From JBCDCP01 sp039181495 (lineage in GTDB: Bacteria > Pseudomonadota > Alphaproteobacteria > Rhizobiales > Tepidamorphaceae): a DNA stretch of 46,599 nucleotides. The position numbers and the translations under genes are program-made. Shown here one piece after another: positions 1-7,595 of the stretch. Location: contig JBCDCP010000003.1 in NCBI GenBank assembly GCA_039181495.1, positions 1-46,599 on the forward strand, read 5' to 3'. The notes beneath the pieces are model-generated. The model was not told the origin of the DNA. It was given only the letters and a program-made list of their open reading frames with translations, and ran no database searches. Positions within the stretch are counted from its first letter, which is position 1. Each line of letters opens with the position of its first letter.

Positions 1-334
1 CCGTTCCCTGTCCAGGAGTCATATTCGCAAGTATTGACGGCGGTTTGTTTCTGGCCGTCTTCCAGTTCGTCGATCAACCGGGGCGAACTCAATGTCCGGC
101 TATAGGCCGACATTGGCCGTGCCCTGAATGTTGGCTCGGGCCCGGCACAAGACTTGTGCCGGGCAAGCTGCTTGTCATTCATTCCCCGCAGACTAAGATC
201 GCCGGCGGAAAGGAAGCTGTCATGGCAATCGGCGTCGGCCTGTTTCCAGATGAACTTGCTGATTTTCCAAAAGAAACGGCCTGAGCTTGAGGTGAATTGC
301 TTTGAGCGAGGTCATTAAAAACCGTGGAGGAAAC
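1..334. other. Leader region of TRAP operon, no gene seen
   Basis: No convincing coding region lies here; short open frames lack ribosome sites and recognisable sequence. The notable element is a perfect palindrome at 140-164 (listed separately). A purine-rich ribosome site GGAGG at about 326-330 belongs to the gene starting at 335. This stretch probably holds the promoter of the downstream operon, but I could not assign clear -35/-10 boxes. Confidence 0.5.
140..164. promoter_or_regulatory. Perfect 12-1-12 palindrome upstream of TRAP operon
   Basis: The arms GCCCGGCACAAG (140-151) and CTTGTGCCGGGC (153-164) are exact reverse complements around one central A. No T-run follows, so it is not a classical terminator. 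The position, about 170 bases before the binding-protein gene, suits an operator for a dimeric regulator. The inner ACAAG-A-CTTGT resembles the symmetric sites of GntR-type regulators, but that is inference. A dispersed intergenic palindromic repeat is the alternative. Confidence 0.5.
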
Positions 335-1429
335 ATGTCCGACAAGCTCAACCGTAGGAACTTTTTGCGTGGATCGGCTGTCGCCGGTGCGGCGACTTTG
401 GCCACGCCTGCAATTGCCCAGAACAGCGGCGAAACGCTGAAGATGCAGGCTGCCTGGGGCGGCGGGATCTTTCTTGAGAACGCGCAGTCCTTTGCCGCGC
501 GTGTCAACGAGATGTCCGGTGGTTCGCTGACAGTCGAAGTGCTTTCAGTCGACGCCGTCGTCAAGACCAGCCAGATGCAGGACGCGGTTCATCGCGGCGT
601 TCTTGATGCTGCGCACTACGTGCCAGCCTATTGGTACGGCAAGTCTAAAGCTGCCTCGCTCTTTGGCACCGGTCCCTGCTTCGGCTGGTCAAGCCAGGAA
701 GTGCTCGGGTGGGTCTATGCCGGTGGCGGCCTTGAACTGTTCAATGAACTGATGGACAGCCTGCGGCTCAACGTCGTTTCGTTCTTCAACTCGCCGATGC
801 CCGCACAGCCTATGGGCTGGTTCAAGGAACAAATCACCGATGCCTCCCAGATGGAGGGTCTGAAGTATCGCACGGTTGGCTTGGCCGCCGATGTTCTGCT
901 CGAAATGGGTATGTCGGTTGTGCAGTTGCCGGGCGGCGAAATTCAGCCCGCCATGAAGTCCGGCCTGATTGATGCGGCCGAGTTCAATAATCCGACCTCG
1001 GATCGCGACTTTGGCATGCAGGATGTCTCCAAGCACTACCATCTGGCATCGTTCCACCAGAGCCAGGAGTTCTTCGAGGTCACGATCAACAAGGATCGTT
1101 TCAACGCGCTCAGCGATGAACACAAGGCGATCATCAAGAACGCGTCGATGGCTGAAAACTCCGGCTTCTACTGGGGTAACACCAAGCGGTATTCCGACGA
1201 CCTGCTCAAGCTCCAGGAAGCTGACGGCGTCAACGTGTACCGGACGCCTGACTCGGTGATGGAAGCCCAGCTCAAGGCTTGGGATACCGTAACGGAACGT
1301 ATCGCTGGAGAAGATCCTTTCTTCGCCAAGGTGATGGAGTCACAGAAGGCGTACGCCAAGAATGTGATGAACTACCTGAACCTGAACCAGCCGGACTACA
1401 AGCTCGCCTACAATCACTACTTCGCCTGA
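335..1429 (+). CDS. dctP: TRAP transporter solute-binding protein (DctP/TakP type)
   Basis: This is the periplasmic binding protein of a tripartite ATP-independent transporter. The ATG at 335 follows GGAGG with good spacing; a further upstream TTG lacks this. The N-terminus carries a twin-arginine signal (RRNFLRG, residues 7-13) and a cleavage-like AIAQ near residue 29. The mature part has family hallmarks: a KYRTVG segment with the substrate-binding arginine, then LPGGEIQPA and GLIDAAEF with the conserved glutamate. This layout resembles TakP, which binds 2-oxo acids, so an organic-acid ligand is likely. It is followed by both membrane subunits and catabolic enzymes in one operon. Confidence 0.9.
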   Translation: MSDKLNRRNFLRGSAVAGAATLATPAIAQNSGETLKMQAAWGGGIFLENAQSFAARVNEMSGGSLTVEVLSVDAVVKTSQMQDAVHRGVLDAAHYVPAYWYGKSKAASLFGTGPCFGWSSQEVLGWVYAGGGLELFNELMDSLRLNVVSFFNSPMPAQPMGWFKEQITDASQMEGLKYRTVGLAADVLLEMGMSVVQLPGGEIQPAMKSGLIDAAEFNNPTSDRDFGMQDVSKHYHLASFHQSQEFFEVTINKDRFNALSDEHKAIIKNASMAENSGFYWGNTKRYSDDLLKLQEADGVNVYRTPDSVMEAQLKAWDTVTERIAGEDPFFAKVMESQKAYAKNVMNYLNLNQPDYKLAYNHYFA

Positions 1430-1536
1430 TCGTAGCCAGATGCATTGAAGCTCGGGCGCAACCACTGCGCCCGAGCCTTTCCGCCGTTGGGGACCGCCTT
1501 GTTCCAGGTTCTCCCGGCCATAGGGAAGACAACACT

Positions 1537-2136
1537 ATGAAACTGGTACACGCGATTGAGGGCCTGAGCCTTTGGGTCGGGCGCGCCTTTGGTTGGTGCA
1601 TCCTGATCCTGACGCTGTCGGTCTCTTATGAGGTCTTTGTGCGGTATGTGCTGAATGCTCCGACCGTCTGGGCCTTTGACATGATGATCCAGATGTATGG
1701 GGCATTGTTCCTGATGTGTGGGGCCTACGCCCTTGCTCAGGATACGCATGTGCGCGCCGACGTAATCTATCGCCTGTTACCAACCAAGGTGCAGGCTGGC
1801 CTCGATTTCGTGCTGTATTTCCTTTTCTTCTTCCCCGGTGTTCTCGCCCTTGTCTGGTTTGGATACGAGATCGCCGCGGATAGCTGGCGCTACAAGGAAG
1901 TCAGCTTCAACAGTCCCGCCAGTATCCAGATCTATTTCTTCAAGTCGCTCATTCCTGTTGCCGGTGTTCTGCTTCTGATTCAGGGGGCGGCCGAGCTCAT
2001 TCGCTGCGTTACGACGATGCGCACAGGCGTGTGGCCCGAACGGCTGGCTGATGTGAAAGAAACCGAAGACCTGCTGTCGGAAGCAGACCTGGACGAGATC
2101 GCTGCGATCCACAGCGACGAAAAACAGCCCCGCTGA
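1537..2136 (+). CDS. dctQ: TRAP transporter small permease (DctQ)
   Basis: This 199-residue protein has four predicted membrane segments, as expected for the small DctQ subunit, which pairs with DctM in the inner membrane. The ATG at 1537 begins MKLVHAIEGLS. The conserved family stretch (YEVFVRYVLNAPTVWAFD, about residues 31-48) follows the first helix. The C-terminal tail is acidic and cytoplasmic-like. It lies 107 bases after dctP and 21 bases before dctM, consistent with one transcript. Confidence 0.9.
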   Translation: MKLVHAIEGLSLWVGRAFGWCILILTLSVSYEVFVRYVLNAPTVWAFDMMIQMYGALFLMCGAYALAQDTHVRADVIYRLLPTKVQAGLDFVLYFLFFFPGVLALVWFGYEIAADSWRYKEVSFNSPASIQIYFFKSLIPVAGVLLLIQGAAELIRCVTTMRTGVWPERLADVKETEDLLSEADLDEIAAIHSDEKQPR

Positions 2137-2157
2137 CGCGCTGAGAAAGATCTAGAG

Positions 2158-3522
2158 ATGACAAACCCTGAAGTGGCCCTGTTCATGCTGGGCCTGTTTA
2201 TCCTGCTTGTCCTGCTGGGCTTCCCGATTGCATTCACACTGCTGGCAATGGGCGTGGCCTTTGGCTACTACGCCTATTATCGCGGACCGGTCGACAGCTT
2301 CGGCGATATCTTCAACAACAATATCTTCTACCTGTTGAACCAGAACACCTACTCGGTGATGGAGAACCCCACGCTGGTGGCCATCCCGCTGTTCCTGTTC
2401 ATGGGTTACGTGGTCGAGCGAGCCAACATTGTCGACAAGCTGTTCTTCTCGCTCTACCAGGCCGCACGCAACCTGCCTGGAAGTCTGGCAATTGCGGCGC
2501 TGATCACCTGTGCGGTTTTTTCCACCGCGTCGGGGATTGTGGGCGCAGTCGTCACGCTAATGGGACTTCTGGCTTTTCCCGCGATGGCGAACGCGCAATA
2601 CAACAAGAGCTTTGCGTCAGGCGTCATTTGCGCCGGTGGGACGTTGGGCATTCTGATCCCGCCCTCGATCATGTTGATCGTTTATTCCGCCATCGCCGAT
2701 CTGTCGCCGCTCCGGCTCTATGCCGCTGCGGTTTTTCCCGGCTTGGTGCTCGCAGGTCTCTACATCGTTTACGTGATAGTGCGCGTGTCGATAAATCCGT
2801 CGCTTGCACCAAAACCGGATATGGATGATGTGCCGCCGCCTCGCGAGATCTACTGGAACCTGCTGGTCAGTTTCGTCCCCCTCACAGTTCTCATAATGCT
2901 TGTGCTTGGGTCCATCCTTGGTGGGCTTGCAACACCTGCGGAGGCCGCTGCCATGGGGGCTTTGGGCGGCATGGTTCTGGCCGTGCTGTATCGGTCCATG
3001 ACGTGGAAGAAGCTCAAGGAGAGCGTCTTTCTGACCGCCAAGGCCACGGCGATGGTTTGCTGGCTTTTTGTTGGGTCATGGACCTTCGCCTCGGTTTTTT
3101 CCTACCTGGGTGGCCACGACATCATTGCTGACTGGGTCGGTAGTATGGACCTGGAGCCGTGGCAGTTCCTCATCCTGGCTCAGCTCATCATCTTCCTGCT
3201 GGGCTGGCCGTTGGAGTGGTCGGAAATCCTCATCATCTTCGTGCCAATCTTCCTGCCGCTGCTCGAGGTATTCGGGATCAACCCCTACTTCTTCGCAATG
3301 CTCGTGGCACTGAACCTGCAAACCTCATTCCTGACACCGCCCATGGCCATGTCGGCTTATTATTTGAAGGGAGTTCTGAAGAAACAAATCGAGCTGATGC
3401 AGATATTCAGGGGTATCATGCCCTATCTGGGGATTGTGATCTTCACCATGGTCCTGATGTATCAGTTCCCCGGCCTCGCGCTGTGGTTCCCTGATTATCT
3501 CTTCGGGCCATACATCCCGTGA
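2158..3522 (+). CDS. dctM: TRAP transporter large permease (DctM)
   Basis: This 454-residue, highly hydrophobic protein has about twelve membrane segments and is the ion-coupled translocation subunit. Family motifs include the NPTLVAIPLFLFMGYV loop, the ASGIVGAVVTLMG segment, and GTLGILIPPSIMLIVY. Its stop codon overlaps the GTG start of the following amidase by four bases (GTGA at 3519-3522), indicating translational coupling. It therefore probably imports the compound that the amidase acts on. Confidence 0.93.
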   Translation: MTNPEVALFMLGLFILLVLLGFPIAFTLLAMGVAFGYYAYYRGPVDSFGDIFNNNIFYLLNQNTYSVMENPTLVAIPLFLFMGYVVERANIVDKLFFSLYQAARNLPGSLAIAALITCAVFSTASGIVGAVVTLMGLLAFPAMANAQYNKSFASGVICAGGTLGILIPPSIMLIVYSAIADLSPLRLYAAAVFPGLVLAGLYIVYVIVRVSINPSLAPKPDMDDVPPPREIYWNLLVSFVPLTVLIMLVLGSILGGLATPAEAAAMGALGGMVLAVLYRSMTWKKLKESVFLTAKATAMVCWLFVGSWTFASVFSYLGGHDIIADWVGSMDLEPWQFLILAQLIIFLLGWPLEWSEILIIFVPIFLPLLEVFGINPYFFAMLVALNLQTSFLTPPMAMSAYYLKGVLKKQIELMQIFRGIMPYLGIVIFTMVLMYQFPGLALWFPDYLFGPYIP

Positions 3523-4859
3523 GGATCAAACCTCATACCTTGAGCGCGACAGACGCCGCGGCCTTCATCGAATCAGGGCAGTTGAAATCGGTCCAACTGG
3601 TGCAATCCTGCCTCGATCGGATCGCTGAGACGGATGGGGAGATCGGCGCCTGGGCGTATCTCAATGCGGAGCAAGCGCTTGAGCAAGCGGCGGCACTGGA
3701 CCGCCGCCGCCAGGCTGGGCTTGCCACAGGCCCGCTCCATGGTTTGCCGGTTGGACTGAAGGATATCATCGATACGCGCGATATGCCGACGCAACGCGGC
3801 ACATCGATCTTTGAGGGCCGGCAAACCAAGGAAGATGCGCGCATCGTCGAGATGCTTCGCGAAGCCGGCGCGGTAATCATGGGCAAGACCGTGACGACCG
3901 AGCTGGCCTTCGTACATGCGAATGAAACCCGGAACCCACAGAACCCGGACCGCTCGCCTGGCGGGTCGTCCAGCGGGTCAGCGGCAGCGGTGGCGGCTGG
4001 GCATGTGCCTCTTGCGATTGGCACGCAGACAAACGGGTCCGTGATCCGCCCGGCCTCCTTTTGCGGCACTTTCGGTTTCAAGCCGACACGCGGCATGATT
4101 CCCCGTACCGGTGTCCTGCAAACCTCTGAATCGCTTGATCAGATCGGCACATTCGCACGCACGTTGGAAGACGTTGCGCTGCTGGCGGATGTGATCAGCG
4201 GATACGATCAGCGCGATCCAGGCAGTGATGTGAATGCGCGTCCCGCAATGCTTCAGGGGGCGCGTGAAGAGGTGCCCGTGGAACCGGAGTTGGTTTGGTT
4301 CAACCTGCCTTTCAACGACCGTTTGTCGGATGCTGCCCGAGAAGGCCTGGAAGGCGTTATGGAGTTTCTGGGTCAACGTGTGACACGTATGGACCCTGCC
4401 AATCAGCTGGGCGAGTTGGTGGCCGTTCAGGCCCGCATTCATGAGTATGAGATCACCCGGCATCAGGCCGCGGTGTTTGATGAGCATTGGGACCAGATCA
4501 GCGATACGCTCAAACCCATCATTGAGCGAGCACGCCGGATTGAAGCGGCTGAGTATGAGGACGCTTTGGCAGTGAAGGGTTCCGCTGAGAGCTTCTTCGC
4601 CGACTTCTTCAACGACTATGACGTCATTCTTGCGCCCGCTGCTGCTGGCGAAGCTGTGGCATACGGAACAAGCACGGGCGATCCGATCTTCTGCACGCTT
4701 TGGACCCTCGCAGGCCTACCCTGTGTGACGCTACCGATACTGGTTGGGGAAACGGGGCTGCCGATCGGTGTTCAGCTCATCGGGCCTGCCCACAAGGATG
4801 ACCGGCTCTTGCGTACGGCGCGTTGGTGCCAGAACCATATTGCGGCGGAAGCCGCCTAA
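3519..4859 (+). CDS. Amidase (amidase-signature family)
   Basis: This 446-residue member of the amidase-signature family hydrolyses a carboxamide to acid and ammonia through a Ser-cisSer-Lys triad. Visible are the catalytic lysine context GLPVGLKDIIDT and the glycine/serine-rich signature SPGGSSSGSAAAVAAG, followed by GTQTNGSVIRPASFCG. The start is GTG, overlapping the dctM stop. The substrate cannot be read from sequence. Its place between transporter genes and two oxo/hydroxyacid reductases suggests an amide of a small hydroxy- or oxo-acid. It is not part of a GatCAB set: no gatB or gatC lies nearby. Confidence 0.9.
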   Translation: MRIKPHTLSATDAAAFIESGQLKSVQLVQSCLDRIAETDGEIGAWAYLNAEQALEQAAALDRRRQAGLATGPLHGLPVGLKDIIDTRDMPTQRGTSIFEGRQTKEDARIVEMLREAGAVIMGKTVTTELAFVHANETRNPQNPDRSPGGSSSGSAAAVAAGHVPLAIGTQTNGSVIRPASFCGTFGFKPTRGMIPRTGVLQTSESLDQIGTFARTLEDVALLADVISGYDQRDPGSDVNARPAMLQGAREEVPVEPELVWFNLPFNDRLSDAAREGLEGVMEFLGQRVTRMDPANQLGELVAVQARIHEYEITRHQAAVFDEHWDQISDTLKPIIERARRIEAAEYEDALAVKGSAESFFADFFNDYDVILAPAAAGEAVAYGTSTGDPIFCTLWTLAGLPCVTLPILVGETGLPIGVQLIGPAHKDDRLLRTARWCQNHIAAEAA

Positions 4860-4874
4860 GCGAAAAGATATCCT

Positions 4875-5072
4875 ATGTCCTACATCACGAAACTCGTTGT
4901 CGGCTTCATTGGAACGGCGCTTCTGGTGATATTTGTCGGAGAGCTGTCACATAGCATCTCGACTGGATTTGCCGGGTTCTGGGGCGGCTTTCCCTTCATG
5001 GTCATCGTGATCATCGTCTGTGCGATGGCACTCTACGATTACTGGGACGAGTGCATTCGCAAGAGGGACTGA
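4875..5072 (+). CDS. Small two-helix membrane protein, unknown
   Basis: This 65-residue protein has two hydrophobic helices (roughly residues 6-24 and 37-55) separated by a glycine/phenylalanine-rich turn, with a charged C-terminus ending CIRKRD. It sits 15 bases after the amidase and 2 bases before the next dehydrogenase, so it is inside the operon. I do not recognise a family. It could be an accessory subunit of the transporter or simply a small inner-membrane protein. Confidence 0.65.
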   Translation: MSYITKLVVGFIGTALLVIFVGELSHSISTGFAGFWGGFPFMVIVIIVCAMALYDYWDECIRKRD

Positions 5073-5074
5073 CG

Positions 5075-6034
5075 ATGTCCAAACCCCGGCTCTGGATCAC
5101 CCGTCGCCTGTCTGACGCCACGCTCGAACGCGCGGCTCGGGACTACGACACCGTGGTCAACCATGATGATACGCCAGGCACCGCCGAGGCATTGATTGCG
5201 GCCAGTGCAGAATTCGATGCAATCATTCCATGCCATTCCGAGCATTTCAGTGCCGAGGTTGTTGCGCAGTTTGCACCGCGGCTGAAAATTGTTGCGAACC
5301 ATTCGGTGGGCGTCGATCACTGTGACCTTCCTGCCCTCGAGGCCCGCGGCATCACAGTAACCAACACCCCCGACGTCCTGTCCGATGCAACAGCCGAGCT
5401 CACCATGCTGTTGATGCTCGGTGCGGCACGAAATGCTGTTGCCGGGGACAGGATCGTCAGGACTGGCGAATGGGATTTCTGGTCGCCGTCCTTCATGGTC
5501 GGCAAGCAAGTTACCGGGTCCCGGCTGGGCATCGTCGGCATGGGGCGTGTCGGACGGGCCTTCGCCGCAAAGGCCAAGGGCTTCGACATGGAGCTCCATT
5601 ATCACAACCGGACCAAATTGCCGGCCGAACAGGTTTTTGGCGCCACCTATCACGACAGCATCGAGTCCCTCTTGCGCGTTTCAGACTTCCTGTCATTGCA
5701 TTGTCCGGCCACACCGGAAACCACCGATCTCATGAATGAGGAAGCGTTTTCGCTCCTGCCCAAGGGCGCCGTGATTGTGAACGCAGCGCGTGGCGCGCTG
5801 GTGAATGAAGAGGCGCTGCTCGCCGCCCTTGAACAGAGGCAGATAAGCGCCGCCGGTCTCGATTGCTTCAAGACCGAGCCGGGCGGGAATCCCGCCTTCG
5901 CGCCGCACGACAACATCTTCATGCTGCCTCATATCGGCAGCGCCACAACACGGACGCGGGATGCAATGGGCTTCCGGGCACTGGACAATCTCGATGCGTT
6001 CTTCGCGGGGCAAACGCCCCGGGATCGTCTCTGA
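5075..6034 (+). CDS. D-2-hydroxyacid dehydrogenase (glyoxylate/hydroxypyruvate reductase type)
   Basis: This 319-residue NAD(P)-dependent enzyme of the D-isomer 2-hydroxyacid dehydrogenase family reduces 2-oxo acids such as glyoxylate or hydroxypyruvate, or the reverse. It shows NHSVGVDHCDL in the catalytic domain, the dinucleotide fold GIVGMGRVGRAFA, the NAARGALVNEEAL segment, and the catalytic His in LPHIGSAT. The ATG at 5075 was chosen over an upstream TTG because it starts just after the small membrane gene. The exact substrate is inferred only from context. Confidence 0.88.
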   Translation: MSKPRLWITRRLSDATLERAARDYDTVVNHDDTPGTAEALIAASAEFDAIIPCHSEHFSAEVVAQFAPRLKIVANHSVGVDHCDLPALEARGITVTNTPDVLSDATAELTMLLMLGAARNAVAGDRIVRTGEWDFWSPSFMVGKQVTGSRLGIVGMGRVGRAFAAKAKGFDMELHYHNRTKLPAEQVFGATYHDSIESLLRVSDFLSLHCPATPETTDLMNEEAFSLLPKGAVIVNAARGALVNEEALLAALEQRQISAAGLDCFKTEPGGNPAFAPHDNIFMLPHIGSATTRTRDAMGFRALDNLDAFFAGQTPRDRL

Positions 6035-6052
6035 TTTTCAAGGAAAACAACC

Positions 6053-6922
6053 ATGACAAAAGTTGCATTTCTCGGTCTTGGCGTGATGGGCTACCCGATG
6101 GCAGGTCACCTCAAGGCCAAAGGTCACGACGTGACCGTCTATAACCGCACCTTTGCAAAGGCCGAGAAATGGGCTGCTGAACATGGCGGCAATGCCGCCA
6201 GAACTCCTGCCGAGGCGGCAGATGGAGCGGAAATGGTCATGGCCTGTGTGGGCAATGATGACGACCTACGCGCCGTTTGTCTCGGCGATGAAGGTGCGTT
6301 GTCGACAATGGCGGAGGGAACGCTTTTCGTTGACCATACGACCGTCTCCGCGAAGGTCACATCCGAGCTCTATGCGCTGGCCAAGGCCCAGGGCGTGGGA
6401 TTTGTCGATGCGCCCGTGTCGGGAGGACAGGCCGGTGCTGAGAACGGCCAGTTGTCGATCATGTGCGGTGGAGATGAAGCAGCCTATGAGCGGGCGGAAC
6501 CCGTCATGCAGAGCTATGCCAAGCTCTGCCGCCGCATTGGCGGGAGTGGCGCGGGTCAACTGACGAAGATGGCCAACCAGATCGCCATTGCCGGTCTCGT
6601 ACAGGGTTTGTCTGAAGCGTTACATTTCGTCAGCAAAGCGGGTCTGGACGGCCGCGATGTCGTAGAGGTGATCAGCCAGGGTGCTGCAGGCAGCTGGCAG
6701 ATGAGCAACCGTTACGAGACCATGCTCGATGACCGTTTCGAACATGGTTTCGCGGTCGACTGGATGCGCAAAGACCTTGGCATTTGTCTCGACACCGCTG
6801 ACGAGAATGGCGCAAGCCTGCCGGTCACTGCTCTGGTCGATCAGTTCTACAAGGATGTCCAGAAGATGGGAGGTGGCAGATGGGACACCTCGTCTCTTTT
6901 CAAAAGGCTGCAGCAGTTCTGA
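6053..6922 (+). CDS. Beta-hydroxyacid dehydrogenase (3-hydroxyisobutyrate / tartronate-semialdehyde reductase family)
   Basis: This 289-residue NAD(P)-dependent enzyme has the Rossmann signature FLGLGVMGYPMAGHL at the N-terminus, the substrate motif DAPVSGGQAGAENGQL, and the catalytic lysine in GQLTKMANQ. AAGGAAAACAACC precedes the ATG. Family members include 3-hydroxyisobutyrate dehydrogenase and 2-hydroxy-3-oxopropionate reductase. Beside a glyoxylate/hydroxypyruvate-type reductase the latter role (tartronate semialdehyde to glycerate) is attractive but unproven. It is the last gene of the TRAP operon. Confidence 0.88.
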   Translation: MTKVAFLGLGVMGYPMAGHLKAKGHDVTVYNRTFAKAEKWAAEHGGNAARTPAEAADGAEMVMACVGNDDDLRAVCLGDEGALSTMAEGTLFVDHTTVSAKVTSELYALAKAQGVGFVDAPVSGGQAGAENGQLSIMCGGDEAAYERAEPVMQSYAKLCRRIGGSGAGQLTKMANQIAIAGLVQGLSEALHFVSKAGLDGRDVVEVISQGAAGSWQMSNRYETMLDDRFEHGFAVDWMRKDLGICLDTADENGASLPVTALVDQFYKDVQKMGGGRWDTSSLFKRLQQF

Positions 6923-7267
6923 CCCAATTTTTGAGTGCTTGAACCATTTGCGCGACTATGGCCAACGCGATTGTCTGCCTTCGCAGTTGGATGGCGAATA
7001 GTCTGGAACTGAAAACACTCGTTTGGACGAACGCCAAGTCTCCGGGCTTGAATTCGGCGCGTTAGTCGCATCCTGGGGCGCTTGGTATTGGGTGAGGGAT
7101 GGAGCGCCGGCATCAGTCAGTTTAGTGGGATCAACACCTCTTGGGGCATGGTGGTGCCATGTGCGTGATATGCTCGCCTAAATCATAGTCCGCGTGTCCA
7201 GGGTTCAAATTCCGCCTCCGCCACCAACCACTCGTGGCGTATTCGAGGGAACCCACGCGTCGCGGGA
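6923..7267. other. Gene-poor gap with tRNA-end remnant
   Basis: No plausible gene fills this 345-base stretch between two oppositely directed units. The only structured signal is the tRNA 3'-end-like segment at 7196-7226 (separate entry). No clear terminator with a T-run follows the operon ending at 6922. The gap plus the tRNA fragment resembles a scar left by an integrated element, but no integrase or second attachment copy is visible. Confidence 0.45.
7196..7226 (+). other. tRNA 3'-end-like remnant (possible attachment site)
   Basis: The segment GGGTTCAAAT at 7201-7210, a consensus T-arm and loop, is followed by TCCGCCTCCGCCACCA (7211-7226), which resembles the acceptor end of a serine tRNA with an encoded CCA. 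The T-stem does not pair properly and no matching acceptor 5' strand, D-arm or anticodon arm lies upstream. It is therefore not an intact tRNA. Tyrosine integrases often leave such 3' tRNA fragments at element ends. Confidence 0.4.
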
Positions 7268-7480
7268 TCATTTCACCGGGCCATACTCCTCAAACAGGCG
7301 TTTGGACTTATCGCCCTTCTTGTTCCGTGATGAGAACTGGCCCTCCAGGCGGCTGACCTTGTTGTCATCGCTAACCTGTCCTGCCCGGACTTCCTCAAAC
7401 ACAGGGTCGTGCGAGAGGCCACCGGCGACCTGGTCGAGATCGGCCTCGTTCAGTTCAGTTGCTTTCGGTTCTCTGGGCAT
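7268..7480 (-). CDS. Putative secreted peptide with double-glycine leader motif
   Basis: This 70-residue peptide has a strong ribosome site (AGGGGGAAATC before ATG, minus strand). Residues about 10-21 read LNEADLDQVAGG, matching the double-glycine leader motif (L..xEL..V.GG) cleaved by C39-type peptidase-ABC exporters. The remaining 49 residues (from LSHDP to the end GPVK) are highly charged, Lys/Arg/Glu-rich, and have no cysteine, so thioether or disulfide bridges are excluded. No exporter, maturation enzyme or immunity gene is adjacent. It may be a bacteriocin-like or signalling peptide; the function is unknown. Confidence 0.6.
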   Translation of the reverse strand: MPREPKATELNEADLDQVAGGLSHDPVFEEVRAGQVSDDNKVSRLEGQFSSRNKKGDKSKRLFEEYGPVK

Positions 7481-7595
7481 GATTTCCCCCTATTCGTTTC
7501 TACTCAATCCAACCTAGGGGCAACGCATCTGATGCGCTGTGCGGTTCGTCACATGGCAAAAAGAGGGAGTCGTCTCCGGCTTTGAGCAGAGCCAC

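Noticed and set aside
7130..7300. Possible permuted two-piece tmRNA with the tRNA-like end as acceptor piece
   Set aside because: No downstream segment pairs with the acceptor end and no tag-peptide frame is visible; the T-stem also fails to pair.
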